This document shows positions 39,469 through 50,123 of a DNA stretch of 64,000 bases, piece after piece (the first letter of the stretch is position 1; every line of letters begins with the position of its first letter). The notes beneath the pieces were generated by a model. That model ran no database searches. It was not told the origin of the DNA and saw only the letters and a program-made list of their open reading frames with translations. The stretch comes from Dietzia lutea (GTDB lineage: Bacteria; Actinomycetota; Actinomycetes; Mycobacteriales; Mycobacteriaceae): NCBI RefSeq assembly GCF_003096075.1, contig NZ_CP015449.1, positions 1,729,001 through 1,793,000 of the forward strand, given 5' to 3'. The position numbers were made by a program, and so were the translations under genes.

Positions 39469-40448
39469 CGACTCGTCACCTCCCCCGCCGGGCGGTGGTC
39501 GTCGGGCAGGTCCCTGGTCACGCTGTCGCCGGTCGGCAGCCCTCCCCGGCGCCGGATGCCCACGAAGTCGATGACGTCGCGGATCCAGTCGCGGTCGGTG
39601 CGCAGCGCGAGGACCGGCGCACCGCACCGTCGCAGGGCGGAATGGACGCGCTCGCGGTGTTCGCCGGCCGCGCGGCGGTAGTCGGCCGCGAGGGCGTCGT
39701 CGACGTCCAGTTCCAGGACCTCGCCAGTGGCGGGATCCTGGAGGAGGGCCGCACCGACGGCCGGCAGGGCGATGTCGAGTGGGTCGGCCACGTGGACCGC
39801 GAGGAACTCGTGGCGGGTACCGAGCACGCGCAGGGAACGCTCCCAGTCCACCTCGGACAGGAAGTCGGACATCAACACCACGAGACCGTGGCGACGGGAC
39901 GCGTTGCGGACCGCGTGGAGGCAGTCGTCGAGCGCGCCCCCGGGAGAGATCCGGGTCGCGGAGCGCGAGACCTCCTCGAGGAGCCGCCGGACGTGGTCGC
40001 GCCCTCCGGCGGCCGGGAGGACCCGCGGCCTCCCGTCCCCGGTGAGGACCATCCCCACGCGGCTGCCGCCGCCGGCGGAGAGGAACCCGACGGTCGCGAC
40101 CGCCGCCTCGACCAGGCGCCTCTTCACGCCGTGGCGGCCCTGCACGTCGAGACTCGGCGTGAGGTCGACGACGAGCCAGGTCTCGAGCTCGCGGTCCGCG
40201 ATGGTCTGCCTGATGTGGGGAACGGTGGTCCTGGCGGTGACCGACCAGTCCATCGTGCGGACGTCGTCGCCCGGTTCGTAGGCGCGAGCCTCCCCCGGTT
40301 CGGTGCCCGGCCCCGGCAGCAGCCCCCGGTGGTCGCCGTTGAGGACGCCGTCGAGGCGGCGGGTGACGAGCAGCTCGAGCTGGGTCAGGGCCGCGCGGGA
40401 GGACGCGTCGACCGGGTCGTCGCGCCTGCCCTCGTCCGCGGTGGTCAC
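39465..40448 (-). CDS. DUF58 protein (MoxR operon)
   Basis: The 327-residue protein's DUF58 core includes YEPGDDVRTMDWSVTARTTVPHIRQ and WLVVDLTPSLDVQGRHGVKRR, a VWA-like fold. No membrane segment is visible. It is equivalent to Rv1480. The GTG at 40448 overlaps the MoxR stop (GTGA); the longer frame to 40715 only encodes Arg/Pro-rich antisense-like sequence. It works with the ATPase and VWA protein in an undefined envelope role. Confidence 0.88.
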   Translation of the reverse strand: MTTADEGRRDDPVDASSRAALTQLELLVTRRLDGVLNGDHRGLLPGPGTEPGEARAYEPGDDVRTMDWSVTARTTVPHIRQTIADRELETWLVVDLTPSLDVQGRHGVKRRLVEAAVATVGFLSAGGGSRVGMVLTGDGRPRVLPAAGGRDHVRRLLEEVSRSATRISPGGALDDCLHAVRNASRRHGLVVLMSDFLSEVDWERSLRVLGTRHEFLAVHVADPLDIALPAVGAALLQDPATGEVLELDVDDALAADYRRAAGEHRERVHSALRRCGAPVLALRTDRDWIRDVIDFVGIRRRGGLPTGDSVTRDLPDDHRPAGEVTSR

Positions 40449-41509
40449 CGTGACGGCGGCGGGCCGGCCTGGGCGGGGACCGCGCTGATCTGCGGGAGGG
40501 GAACCGCCTCGAGCACGCGGCGGACGACGGTGTCGGCGGAGACCTCGTCGGCCAGCGCGTCGTAGGTGAGCACGAGTCGGTGGCGCAGGACGGCCGGCAG
40601 GACGTCCACGACGTCCTGGGGGACGACATAGTCGCGGCCCCGCACCAGGGCGAGGGCGCGGGCGGCGGTGACGGCACCGAGCGTGGCGCGCGGTGAGGCG
40701 CCATAGGACAGCCACCGGGCGACGTCCTCGAGTCCGTGCCTGGCGGGCTCGCGGGTGGCGACGGTGACGCGGACGACGTAGTCGACCAGCGCGTGGTGGA
40801 CGAACACCTCGCGGACCGCGTTCTGCAGCCGCACGAGCGCGTCCACGCCGAGGACCTGCGTGGGCGTCGGCGGGGTGGAACCCATCCGGTAGACGACCTC
40901 GCGCTCCTCCTCGGGGCTCGGGTAGTCCACCACGAGCTTGAACAGGAAGCGGTCTCGCTGGGCCTCCGGCAGCTGGTAGACGCCCTCGCTCTCGATGGGG
41001 TTCTGCGTGGCCATCACGAGGAACGGGCTCGGCATGGGGAAGGTCTGCCCGCCGATGGAGACATGTCCCTCCGCCATCACCTCGAGCAGAGCCGACTGGA
41101 CCTTCGCCGGGGCGCGGTTGATCTCGTCCGCCAGGACGAAGTTCGCCAGGATCGGGCCGAGCTCGACCTCGAACTCCTCGCGGCCCTGGCGGTAGATGCG
41201 GGTGCCCACGATGTCCGCCGGGACGAGGTCCGGGGTGAACTGCAGACGGCGGAAGCTCCCGCCCACCACGGCGGCGAAGGTCTCGACCGTCAGCGTCTTG
41301 GCGACGCCCGGTACGCCCTCGAGCAGGATGTGGCCGCGAGAGAGCAGGCCGACCAGAATCATCTCGATCAGGCGGTCCTGGCCCACCACGACCTTCTTGA
41401 CCTCGTAGACCGCGCGCTCGAGGAGCCGGGCGTCCTCGGCGGCGGTCGAGGCGCTCACGGCGGGGGGCGCGGCGGCCGGGGTCGGATGGTCGGGGTGGGG
41501 ATCGCTCAC
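40445..41509 (-). CDS. MoxR-family AAA+ ATPase
   Basis: The 354-residue AAA+ chaperone has Walker A GVPGVAKT (about 66-73), Walker B FVLADEINRAP, sensor I MATQNPIE and the Arg-finger QLPEAQRDRF. GASPRATLGAVTAARALAL in the C-terminal lid is typical of MoxR. It is equivalent to Rv1479 (moxR1). AAGGAG lies 10 nt before the GTG start. First gene of the MoxR-DUF58-VWA operon, coupled by 4-nt overlaps, and placed after ripA. Confidence 0.93.
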   Translation of the reverse strand: MSDPHPDHPTPAAAPPAVSASTAAEDARLLERAVYEVKKVVVGQDRLIEMILVGLLSRGHILLEGVPGVAKTLTVETFAAVVGGSFRRLQFTPDLVPADIVGTRIYRQGREEFEVELGPILANFVLADEINRAPAKVQSALLEVMAEGHVSIGGQTFPMPSPFLVMATQNPIESEGVYQLPEAQRDRFLFKLVVDYPSPEEEREVVYRMGSTPPTPTQVLGVDALVRLQNAVREVFVHHALVDYVVRVTVATREPARHGLEDVARWLSYGASPRATLGAVTAARALALVRGRDYVVPQDVVDVLPAVLRHRLVLTYDALADEVSADTVVRRVLEAVPLPQISAVPAQAGPPPSR

Positions 41510-41598
41510 CGCGGAGGGCTCCTTCGCGTGGTCGGGTGTTCCGGGCGCCCCGCCCGGGCCGTCCGAACGGGCTGGGGACGACAGTACCGCTGCGCGGC

Positions 41599-43158
41599 TC
41601 AGACCAGCCGGACCACCATGGGGGAGATGCCGGCCATGCGGACGGGCGAGATCTTCACGACGTCCCCCGACTGCGGGGCCTCGACCATCTTGCCGTCGCC
41701 GAGGTACAGCGCCACGTGGCCGGGCCAGAACAGCATGTCGCCGCGCTGGCGGGTGGCCACCGGGTACTGCGGGCCGGCGGTGTACTGGTAGCCCGTGTAG
41801 TGGGGCAGGGCCTTCCCGATGCCCGCGAACGCGTAGATCATCAGGCCGGAGCAGTCGAACCCGATCTTGTTGTAGTCGCCGTGGCTGTCGGCGACGCCGC
41901 CGTCGCGGATGCCGCGCGTGGGCCCGTTCGCGTCTCCCCCACCCCAGGCATACGGGACGCCGAGCTGGGAGAGCGCGCGGTTGACGACGGTCTCCACCCT
42001 CGCGTTGCCCGAGGGCGTGCCCGGGTCCCCGCCGTGGCCGGTGCCCGGGGACGCGGGCGCCTGGGCGATCGACCCGAGGTCGGCGCGGCCGATCGCGTCG
42101 GCGACCTGCTGCACGATCGCCTCCGTGTCGCCGCGGATGCCCGCGTCGACGGCGGCACCCACGCTGCCCGCGTCGACCGCGCCCCCCATCGCCCCGCCGA
42201 GTGCGCGGGTGGCCTGGTCCGACGAGCCGCCGGCGAACTGGCGCACGGCGCCCAGGTCGAGGTGTGCAGGTAGGGCGGACGCGATGTCGGCGGCTTGCTC
42301 GCCCGCCTCCGGCTCGACGGCGAGGACCTGCAGGGCCTCGGCGCGCATCGCCTCGGCCTCGGCGTCGATCCCGGAGGTGGGGTCCGACGGGGGCCCCGCC
42401 GGCGTGGCCCCGGACTCCGCGAGTGCGGCGCGGTGGTTCTCGAATTCGCGGGTCAGCTCCGCGATCCGCTCCTCGAGTCCGGCGACCTCGGCGGCGACCC
42501 GGGACACCTCCGACTCGGCGGCGTCGCGACGGGCGGCGGCGTCGGAGTACCGCTGCTGTGCCGCGTCGCGGGCGGTGACCGCCTCGGCCTCCCGGCGGGC
42601 TGCCTCGTCGGCGGCGGCGACCATCTCGCCGACCACGTGACGCTGGTCGGCCGCCGCGCGACGGAGGTACTCCTGGCGCAGGCCGGCCTCGCCGGGCCCG
42701 CCCGGGTCGAGGATCGCCGACGCGGTGCCGGGCGCCGTGCCCTGGCGGTGCAGCAGCCGCGAGTAGTCGTCGAGTGTGCTGCGGGCGGACTCGACCCCGG
42801 AGTCGGCCTGCGCGCGCTCGACGGACGTGCGGTCGGCCTCGACGATCGCGCGATCGAGGTCGATCCGGGCCATCTGGAGATCGACGAGGGTCTTGTTCAC
42901 GCCCTCGCGCTTGACCGCGATCGACTCGCGGGTGCCGTCCAGCCTCGCCGTGGCGTCGGCGACGGCCCGGATAAGACCGGAGATGTCGCCCGGGGCGACG
43001 GCGGAGACCCCCTGCGCACCCGCGGCCGGGGGGTGCAGCAGCCCGGAGGCCGTTCCCAACACGAGCGCCGCGGCCAGGGCCGCTCGACCTGCCGCCCTCG
43101 ACGGGCTCTTCGGTGGCCGTGCCACCGGGGCACGGCGGGACGAATGCTCAGGCTCCAC
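41599..43158 (-). CDS. ripA: Secreted NlpC/P60 peptidoglycan endopeptidase, RipA-like
   Basis: The 519-residue protein has a signal peptide ending near AAGAQ (about 49), a long coiled coil (about 60-245, Ala/Glu/Arg-rich) that would hold the enzyme inactive, a linker, and a C-terminal NlpC/P60 domain. Catalytic residues are Cys in FDCSGLMIYAF (about 436) and His in WPGHVALYLG. It cleaves peptide stems during cell separation. It is equivalent to Rv1477 and to C. glutamicum nlpC, which also lies near acn. GTG start with GGAAGG 6 nt upstream. Confidence 0.92.
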   Translation of the reverse strand: MEPEHSSRRAPVARPPKSPSRAAGRAALAAALVLGTASGLLHPPAAGAQGVSAVAPGDISGLIRAVADATARLDGTRESIAVKREGVNKTLVDLQMARIDLDRAIVEADRTSVERAQADSGVESARSTLDDYSRLLHRQGTAPGTASAILDPGGPGEAGLRQEYLRRAAADQRHVVGEMVAAADEAARREAEAVTARDAAQQRYSDAAARRDAAESEVSRVAAEVAGLEERIAELTREFENHRAALAESGATPAGPPSDPTSGIDAEAEAMRAEALQVLAVEPEAGEQAADIASALPAHLDLGAVRQFAGGSSDQATRALGGAMGGAVDAGSVGAAVDAGIRGDTEAIVQQVADAIGRADLGSIAQAPASPGTGHGGDPGTPSGNARVETVVNRALSQLGVPYAWGGGDANGPTRGIRDGGVADSHGDYNKIGFDCSGLMIYAFAGIGKALPHYTGYQYTAGPQYPVATRQRGDMLFWPGHVALYLGDGKMVEAPQSGDVVKISPVRMAGISPMVVRLV

Positions 43159-43175
43159 GTTTCACCTTCCGCTGA

Positions 43176-43191
43176 CCGCACCGGGGTGCGG
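43176..43191 (-). promoter_or_regulatory. Hairpin just upstream of the ripA ribosome site
   Basis: CCGCAC and GTGCGG pair around a 4-nt loop and are flanked by two copies of GCGGTCAGC. The stem ends a few nt before GGAAGG, so it could affect initiation of ripA. Confidence 0.4.
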
Positions 43192-43358
43192 CTGACCGCG
43201 CGCCCCGCACGACGGGACGCGTGACCGGGGCGGCGCGGGCTCCGGTGATGCCTTCCCCTGCGCCACTGGAGTTCGATACCGCCTCGGAAGAACCGATGGT
43301 TCCTTAAGCACCGTAAGTCACAGCGAACACATGTGAAACATCGGGCGGCAAAATACAC

Positions 43359-43380
43359 TGCTGTAACTATTTTCACAGCA
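43359..43380. promoter_or_regulatory. Candidate CRP/GlxR-type site upstream of ripA
   Basis: TGCTGT and ACAGCA form a perfect 6+6 dyad around 10 nt. On the minus strand the core is TGTGAAAATAGTTACA, one base off the CRP/GlxR consensus TGTGA-n6-TCACA. A second palindrome CACATGTG lies at 43328-43335. This AT-rich patch is the main non-coding island between ripA and the Rv1476-like gene. Confidence 0.5.
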
Positions 43381-43425
43381 CTGGCACGCGGCGTGTCGCC
43401 GGGCAGCTCCGCGCCCGGTGGCCGA

Positions 43426-43956
43426 TCAGCGAGTGCGGCGGCGCAGCGCCACCGCGAAGGCGACGATTGCCACCACGGCCAACACAAGGGTCACCGCCGT
43501 CACGGCCCCCCATGGCGGGGTCGGCGCCGTGACCTTGTGCGCGAAGACCGCGGCGGAGGCGACGGGGTCGAACTCCTCCCACGCGTCGTCCTGGCCCGCC
43601 TCGAGCCGGTGCCGCGGGATCGTGTCGCTGGAGCTGCCGATGAAGGCGGGCGTGCGGACGAGGATCGTGCCCTCGTACTCCTCGTTGAGAAACGTCGCCA
43701 CGTCGCGTGCGTCCGTGTAGACCGCCGCCGGGGCCTCTGTGTAGACCACCTTGAGGTCGAGACCGCGATCCGCCGCCTCCTCGACCACCGTCCGCAGGCC
43801 CTCGACGAAGGGCTCCGGGGCCGAGACCCCGTCGTCGGCGAGATCCGCCACGACCGCCGGGAAGTCCAGCCACTGCGGGACCTCGTCCTCGCCCAACGAC
43901 GTAATCGGCCCGGCCTCGCGGGCGAGCGTCATCACGTCATCGTCGGGGGTGTCCAC
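43426..43956 (-). CDS. Rv1476-like membrane-anchored protein
   Basis: The 176-residue protein is soluble for most of its length, with DFPAVVADLADDGVSAPEPFVEGLRTVVEEAADRGLDLKVVY and an alpha/beta pattern. It ends in one transmembrane helix (WGAVTAVTLVLAVVAIVAFAVAL) and an RRRTR tail, so the bulk should face outward or inward from a single C-terminal anchor. Equivalents sit between acn and ripA in mycobacteria and corynebacteria. Function unknown. GTG at 43956 is chosen; the long frame back to 44241 crosses the acn promoter. Confidence 0.72.
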   Translation of the reverse strand: MDTPDDDVMTLAREAGPITSLGEDEVPQWLDFPAVVADLADDGVSAPEPFVEGLRTVVEEAADRGLDLKVVYTEAPAAVYTDARDVATFLNEEYEGTILVRTPAFIGSSSDTIPRHRLEAGQDDAWEEFDPVASAAVFAHKVTAPTPPWGAVTAVTLVLAVVAIVAFAVALRRRTR

Positions 43957-44050
43957 GCCCGATATGGTGCCATCTCGTCGTCGTCGCACCGAACCCACGC
44001 GCCGACGGCGCGATAACCGCAGTGCCGTTCCCACGTTCGGGCGTGCCGGG

Positions 44051-44079
44051 TTTATACAGAACGTCCGTACTGGTAAATT
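44051..44079 (+). promoter_or_regulatory. acn promoter with embedded AcnR operator
   Basis: -35-like TTTATA (44051-44056) and -10 TAAATT (44074-44079) enclose a 17-nt spacer. Inside it, CAGAACGTCCGTACTG (44057-44072) matches the published C. glutamicum AcnR motif CAGNACnnncGTACTG at every defined position. Repressor bound here would block the polymerase. Confidence 0.85.
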
Positions 44080-44209
44080 GGGGGCCGCAGACGGATGGCA
44101 GGGTCCACAATGGACCGTGTGTCCGTCCCGGCGCCGCCGCCCGACACACACGAGGTGACGGCTCCGGGAGGGATGACGAATCGACATAGACACCACGAGT
44201 GGAGCTGAC

Positions 44210-47011
<2,802 letters not shown>

Positions 47012-47027
47012 TCCCCTCACACATCGT

Positions 47028-47076
47028 CGGCGGTGCGCGGTACTCCCCGAATCGGGCGAGGAACTGCGCACCGCCG
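47028..47076 (+). terminator. Large hairpin in the acn-acnR gap
   Basis: An 11-bp perfect stem (47028-47038 with 47066-47076) encloses 27 nt that contain a second hairpin, CCCG-AAT-CGGG. No T tract follows. It could attenuate read-through so that acnR is made at far lower level than acn, or stabilise the acn 3' end. Confidence 0.55.
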
Positions 47077-47103
47077 CGGTGTATCCGCGAGAAAGGTTGT
47101 GAG

Positions 47104-47673
47104 ATGCCCAGGGTCAGCCAGGACCACATGGACGCCCGCCGCCGGCAGATCCTGTCCGGCGCCCGTGAGTGCTTTGCCGAGTACGGGTTCGAGGGGGCCA
47201 CCGTGCGCCGGCTGGAGGAGGCCACCGGCATGAGCCGCGGCGCCATCTTCCACCACTTCGACGACAAGGACGCCCTCTTCCTCGCGCTGGCCCACGACGA
47301 CGCCGAGGCGATGGCCGCGACCGTCGCCGAGCAGGGCCTCGTCCAGGTGATGAGGGAGATCCTCGCGGACCCCGAGGAGTTCTCCTGGTTCGGTACCCGC
47401 CTGGAGATCGCCCGGCGGATCCGCACGGATCCCGCGTTCCGCGAGCGGTGGACGGACCGCCAGGACGAGGTCGACGCCGCCGTGCTCGCGCGCCTGCGCG
47501 AGCAGAAGTCCTCGGGCAGGATGCGCACCGATGTGCCCGACCACGTGCTGCGGGTCTACCTCGACATCATCCTCGACGGACTCATCACGCACCTGGCCAC
47601 CGGCCGCGGCACCGAGCACGTCAGCGAGATGCTGGACCTCGTGGAGGCGTCCCTGCGCACCGGTCAGGGGTGA
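47104..47673 (+). CDS. acnR: TetR-family aconitase repressor AcnR
   Basis: The 189-residue repressor has HTH GATVRRLEEATGMSRGAIFHHFDDKDALFLAL (about 33-64), almost the wording of C. glutamicum AcnR. The ligand domain with EIARRIRTDPAFRERW and MRTDVP also agrees. In C. glutamicum it represses acn and responds to citrate. Its operator is found intact in the acn promoter. ATG at 47104 with AAAGG 7 nt upstream. Confidence 0.92.
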   Translation: MPRVSQDHMDARRRQILSGARECFAEYGFEGATVRRLEEATGMSRGAIFHHFDDKDALFLALAHDDAEAMAATVAEQGLVQVMREILADPEEFSWFGTRLEIARRIRTDPAFRERWTDRQDEVDAAVLARLREQKSSGRMRTDVPDHVLRVYLDIILDGLITHLATGRGTEHVSEMLDLVEASLRTGQG

Positions 47674-47767
47674 ACAGTCCCGCCGCCGAGCAGAGGAAAG
47701 TGCGCGTATCGGCCGAGTGGACGTGCGCGAAATCCTCTTCTCGGCGTCGCGGCGTACGTTGTAGCGC

Positions 47768-48610
47768 ATGAGCACACCCCAGACGTACATCCCGACGATC
47801 GAACTGAACGACGGGCGGTCGATCCCGCAACTCGGGTTCGGCACGTTCCAGGTCCCGCCCGCGGACACCGAGAAGGTGGTCTCCGACGCCATCGAAGCCG
47901 GGTACCGGCACCTCGACACCGCGCAGATGTACGGCAACGAGGAGGGCGTGGGCCGGGCGGTGGCCGCCTCCGGGATCCCGCGCGAGGAGTTCTGGATCAC
48001 GACCAAGCTCAACAACACCTTCCACGAGCGCACGGCCGCCCGTGAGGCCACCGAGCGGTCGCTCGAGGCGCTCGGCGGTCGGATCGACCTGTACCTCGTC
48101 CACTGGCCGCTGGCCATGCACGACGACGTCGCGCGGGTGTGGGAGGCCATGGAGGAGGTCCGCTCCGACCTAGCCGTCGACTCGATCGGCGTCTCCAACT
48201 TCACGGAGGCGAACCTCGCCCGTCTCGCCGAAGCCGGGCTGAGCACCCCGACGGTCAACCAGATCGAGTCGAACCCGTACTTCGTCAACGACGAGCTCCG
48301 CGCCGCGTGTGTCGAGCGCGGCATCGCGGTCGAGGCCTGGAGCCCGCTCGCGCAGGGCTCGGTCTTCGGTGATCCGCAGCTCACGGCGCTGGCCGAGCAG
48401 GTCGGGCGCACCGTCTCCCAGGTGGTGCTGCGGTGGGTCCTGCAGCGCGGCGACATCGTGTTCCCCAAGTCCTCCAGCCCCGCGCGGATGCAGGAGAACC
48501 TCGCGCTGTTCGACTTTGAGCTGACCGACGAGCAGATGGCCTCGGTCTCGGCGCTGCACAACGGCACGCGTTCCGGCCCGGACCCGGACGTCTTCGACTG
48601 GCGCGGCTGA
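47768..48610 (+). CDS. Aldo/keto reductase
   Basis: The 280-residue NADPH-dependent reductase of the 2,5-diketo-gluconate reductase type (AKR5-like). It has IPQLGFGTFQVP, GYRHLDTAQMYGNEEGVG (catalytic Asp, Tyr), LVHWPL (His), GVSNFTEANL, VNQIESNPYF and FPKSSSPARMQENL for NADPH. The Lys of the tetrad is in FWITTKLNN. TACGTT (47755-47760) lies 7 nt before the ATG. It ends at a strong terminator. Substrate cannot be named. Confidence 0.9.
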   Translation: MSTPQTYIPTIELNDGRSIPQLGFGTFQVPPADTEKVVSDAIEAGYRHLDTAQMYGNEEGVGRAVAASGIPREEFWITTKLNNTFHERTAAREATERSLEALGGRIDLYLVHWPLAMHDDVARVWEAMEEVRSDLAVDSIGVSNFTEANLARLAEAGLSTPTVNQIESNPYFVNDELRAACVERGIAVEAWSPLAQGSVFGDPQLTALAEQVGRTVSQVVLRWVLQRGDIVFPKSSSPARMQENLALFDFELTDEQMASVSALHNGTRSGPDPDVFDWRG

Positions 48611-48673
48611 ACTCACATCGGATCCGCCGGGGAATCCCGCGCGGAGGTCAGCCCGCACACCATCGAGAAGTCG

Positions 48674-48719
48674 GTTCCGCACACCCATCCCGAGAGGTGG
48701 GTGTGCGGAACGCTCTTTT
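48674..48719 (+). terminator. Rho-independent terminator after the aldo/keto reductase gene
   Basis: A 14-bp perfect stem (48674-48687 with 48698-48711), 10-nt loop and a CTCTTTT tract make this the best intrinsic terminator in the window. It isolates the reductase gene from the symporter operon. Confidence 0.88.
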
Positions 48720-48758
48720 CGTCGGCGGGACGGGGGCGGCGGGTCCTAGAGTCGGTCC

Positions 48759-50123
48759 ATGACCACCACCGATGTGCCCGACCGGGCGGAGCGCGACCGC
48801 GCCACCACGGCTCCGGTCCTGGCCTCGTACGCGGCGGGCAGCCTGGGCACGGGCGCGTTCGGCACGCTGCCCGGCCTGGTGTTGGCGTACTACCTCACCG
48901 ACTCGATCGGGGTCGCCGCGGCGGTGGCGACGGTGCTCGTGTTGGTGCCCAAGGTCGTCGACGTGCTCGCCTATCCGCTCATCGGGGCGATCTCCGACCG
49001 CGCGTCGCACCGCACCGGCTACCGCACGGGGCTGATGCTGTCCGGCGCCCTGGCGCTGCCGGTGCTGTTCGTGGCGACGTTCGCCGCGCCGACGGGCTGG
49101 AGCACCGGCGCGGCGGGCGTGTGGGTGATGGGCTTCTTCCTGCTGGCCTCGCTCGCGTACTCGTGCTTCCAGGTGCCGTACCTCGCGCTGCCGGCCGAGC
49201 TCACCGAGGACGCCGCCGCCCGCGTGACGGTGTTGGCGTGGCGGGTGGCGGTGCTCGCCGCGGCGATTCTGCTCACCGGCGGTGGCGGCCCGGCACTGCG
49301 GGACGCGGCCGGCGGCGGGGCGACCGGGTACGTGGTGATGGCCGCGGGCGTCGCGGCGCTCATGCTGATGGGGATGTTGTGGTCCACGTTCGTGGCCGGT
49401 CGCCGCACGATCATGCGCGCTGACGCGCCCGCAGGCGGCCTCGCCCACGAGTACCGCGACGGCCTCGACGCGCTGCGGACCACGCGGCCGTTCCGGCTGC
49501 TGGTGGTGGTGTTCTGCCTACAGGCGGTGGCCACGGCGGTGATGCTCGCGGGCGGTCAGTACGTGGCGACGTACGTGCTGGGCGACGAGACCGCACTGAC
49601 TGGCCTGTTCCTGGCCCTGGTGGGTCCGGCGCTGCTGGTGATGCCGCTGTGGGCGCGGCTCGCGCACGCGCGGGGCAAGGTGCCGGCGCTCGCCGCGGCG
49701 ACGGCCCTGTTCACGGTGGCCACCCTCCTGCTCGTCCCGGCCGGCGTCGCGCCCGGTGGGTGGGTGCACGTGCCGGTGGCGTTGGCGGGCGTCGCGTACG
49801 CGGGGATGCAGGCGCTGCCGATGTCGATGCTGCCCGACTGCACCGACCTGGACCGCACCTTGGGGGGACGACGACGAAGTGGCGCCATGAGCGGCCTGTG
49901 GACGGCCTCCGAGACGGGCGCGATGGCGTTGGGGCCGGTGGTCGTCCTCGCCCTGCTGGCGGTCGGTGGATTCCGGTCCGGCGGGGTGGCCGATCAGCCC
50001 GGGTCGGCGCACTGGGCGATCGTCTTGGCGTTCTCTCTGGTCCCCGCCGTTCTCGCGGCGGCGAGCCTGCTGCTGATCCGGGCCCTCGGCAGGTCCTATC
50101 CCCGATGGACGGAGCGCGCATGA
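48759..50123 (+). CDS. MFS transporter of the GPH sugar:cation symporter type
   Basis: The 454-residue, 12-helix transporter shows the family loop motif YPLIGAISDRASHRTGYRTGLML after helix 2 and SCFQVPYLALPAELTEDAAARV after helix 4, as in MelB-like sodium/proton-coupled symporters. The loop SMLPDCTDLDRTLGGRRRSGAMSGLW is also typical. Likely substrates are glycosides or related polar compounds. TAGAGT lies 6 nt before the ATG (leaderless). The stop overlaps the PLP enzyme (ATGA), so uptake and decarboxylation may be linked. Confidence 0.82.
   Translation: MTTTDVPDRAERDRATTAPVLASYAAGSLGTGAFGTLPGLVLAYYLTDSIGVAAAVATVLVLVPKVVDVLAYPLIGAISDRASHRTGYRTGLMLSGALALPVLFVATFAAPTGWSTGAAGVWVMGFFLLASLAYSCFQVPYLALPAELTEDAAARVTVLAWRVAVLAAAILLTGGGGPALRDAAGGGATGYVVMAAGVAALMLMGMLWSTFVAGRRTIMRADAPAGGLAHEYRDGLDALRTTRPFRLLVVVFCLQAVATAVMLAGGQYVATYVLGDETALTGLFLALVGPALLVMPLWARLAHARGKVPALAAATALFTVATLLLVPAGVAPGGWVHVPVALAGVAYAGMQALPMSMLPDCTDLDRTLGGRRRSGAMSGLWTASETGAMALGPVVVLALLAVGGFRSGGVADQPGSAHWAIVLAFSLVPAVLAAASLLLIRALGRSYPRWTERA

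Noticed and set aside
38488-40704. One 738-residue protein joining the VWA gene to an upstream frame
   Set aside because: The upstream part is the wrong frame of the DUF58 gene. ATGA coupling at 39465-39468 and a family-type N-terminus place the VWA start at 39468.
43159-43425. c-di-AMP (ydaO-type) riboswitch upstream of ripA
   Set aside because: The C. glutamicum nlpC gene at the equivalent place has one, so I looked for it. The minus-strand leader has AAGGAACC and a CGGTG/CACCG closing pair, but the conserved CCGACAGC and GGGGUGAAU segments are not visible. A covariance-model search would settle it.
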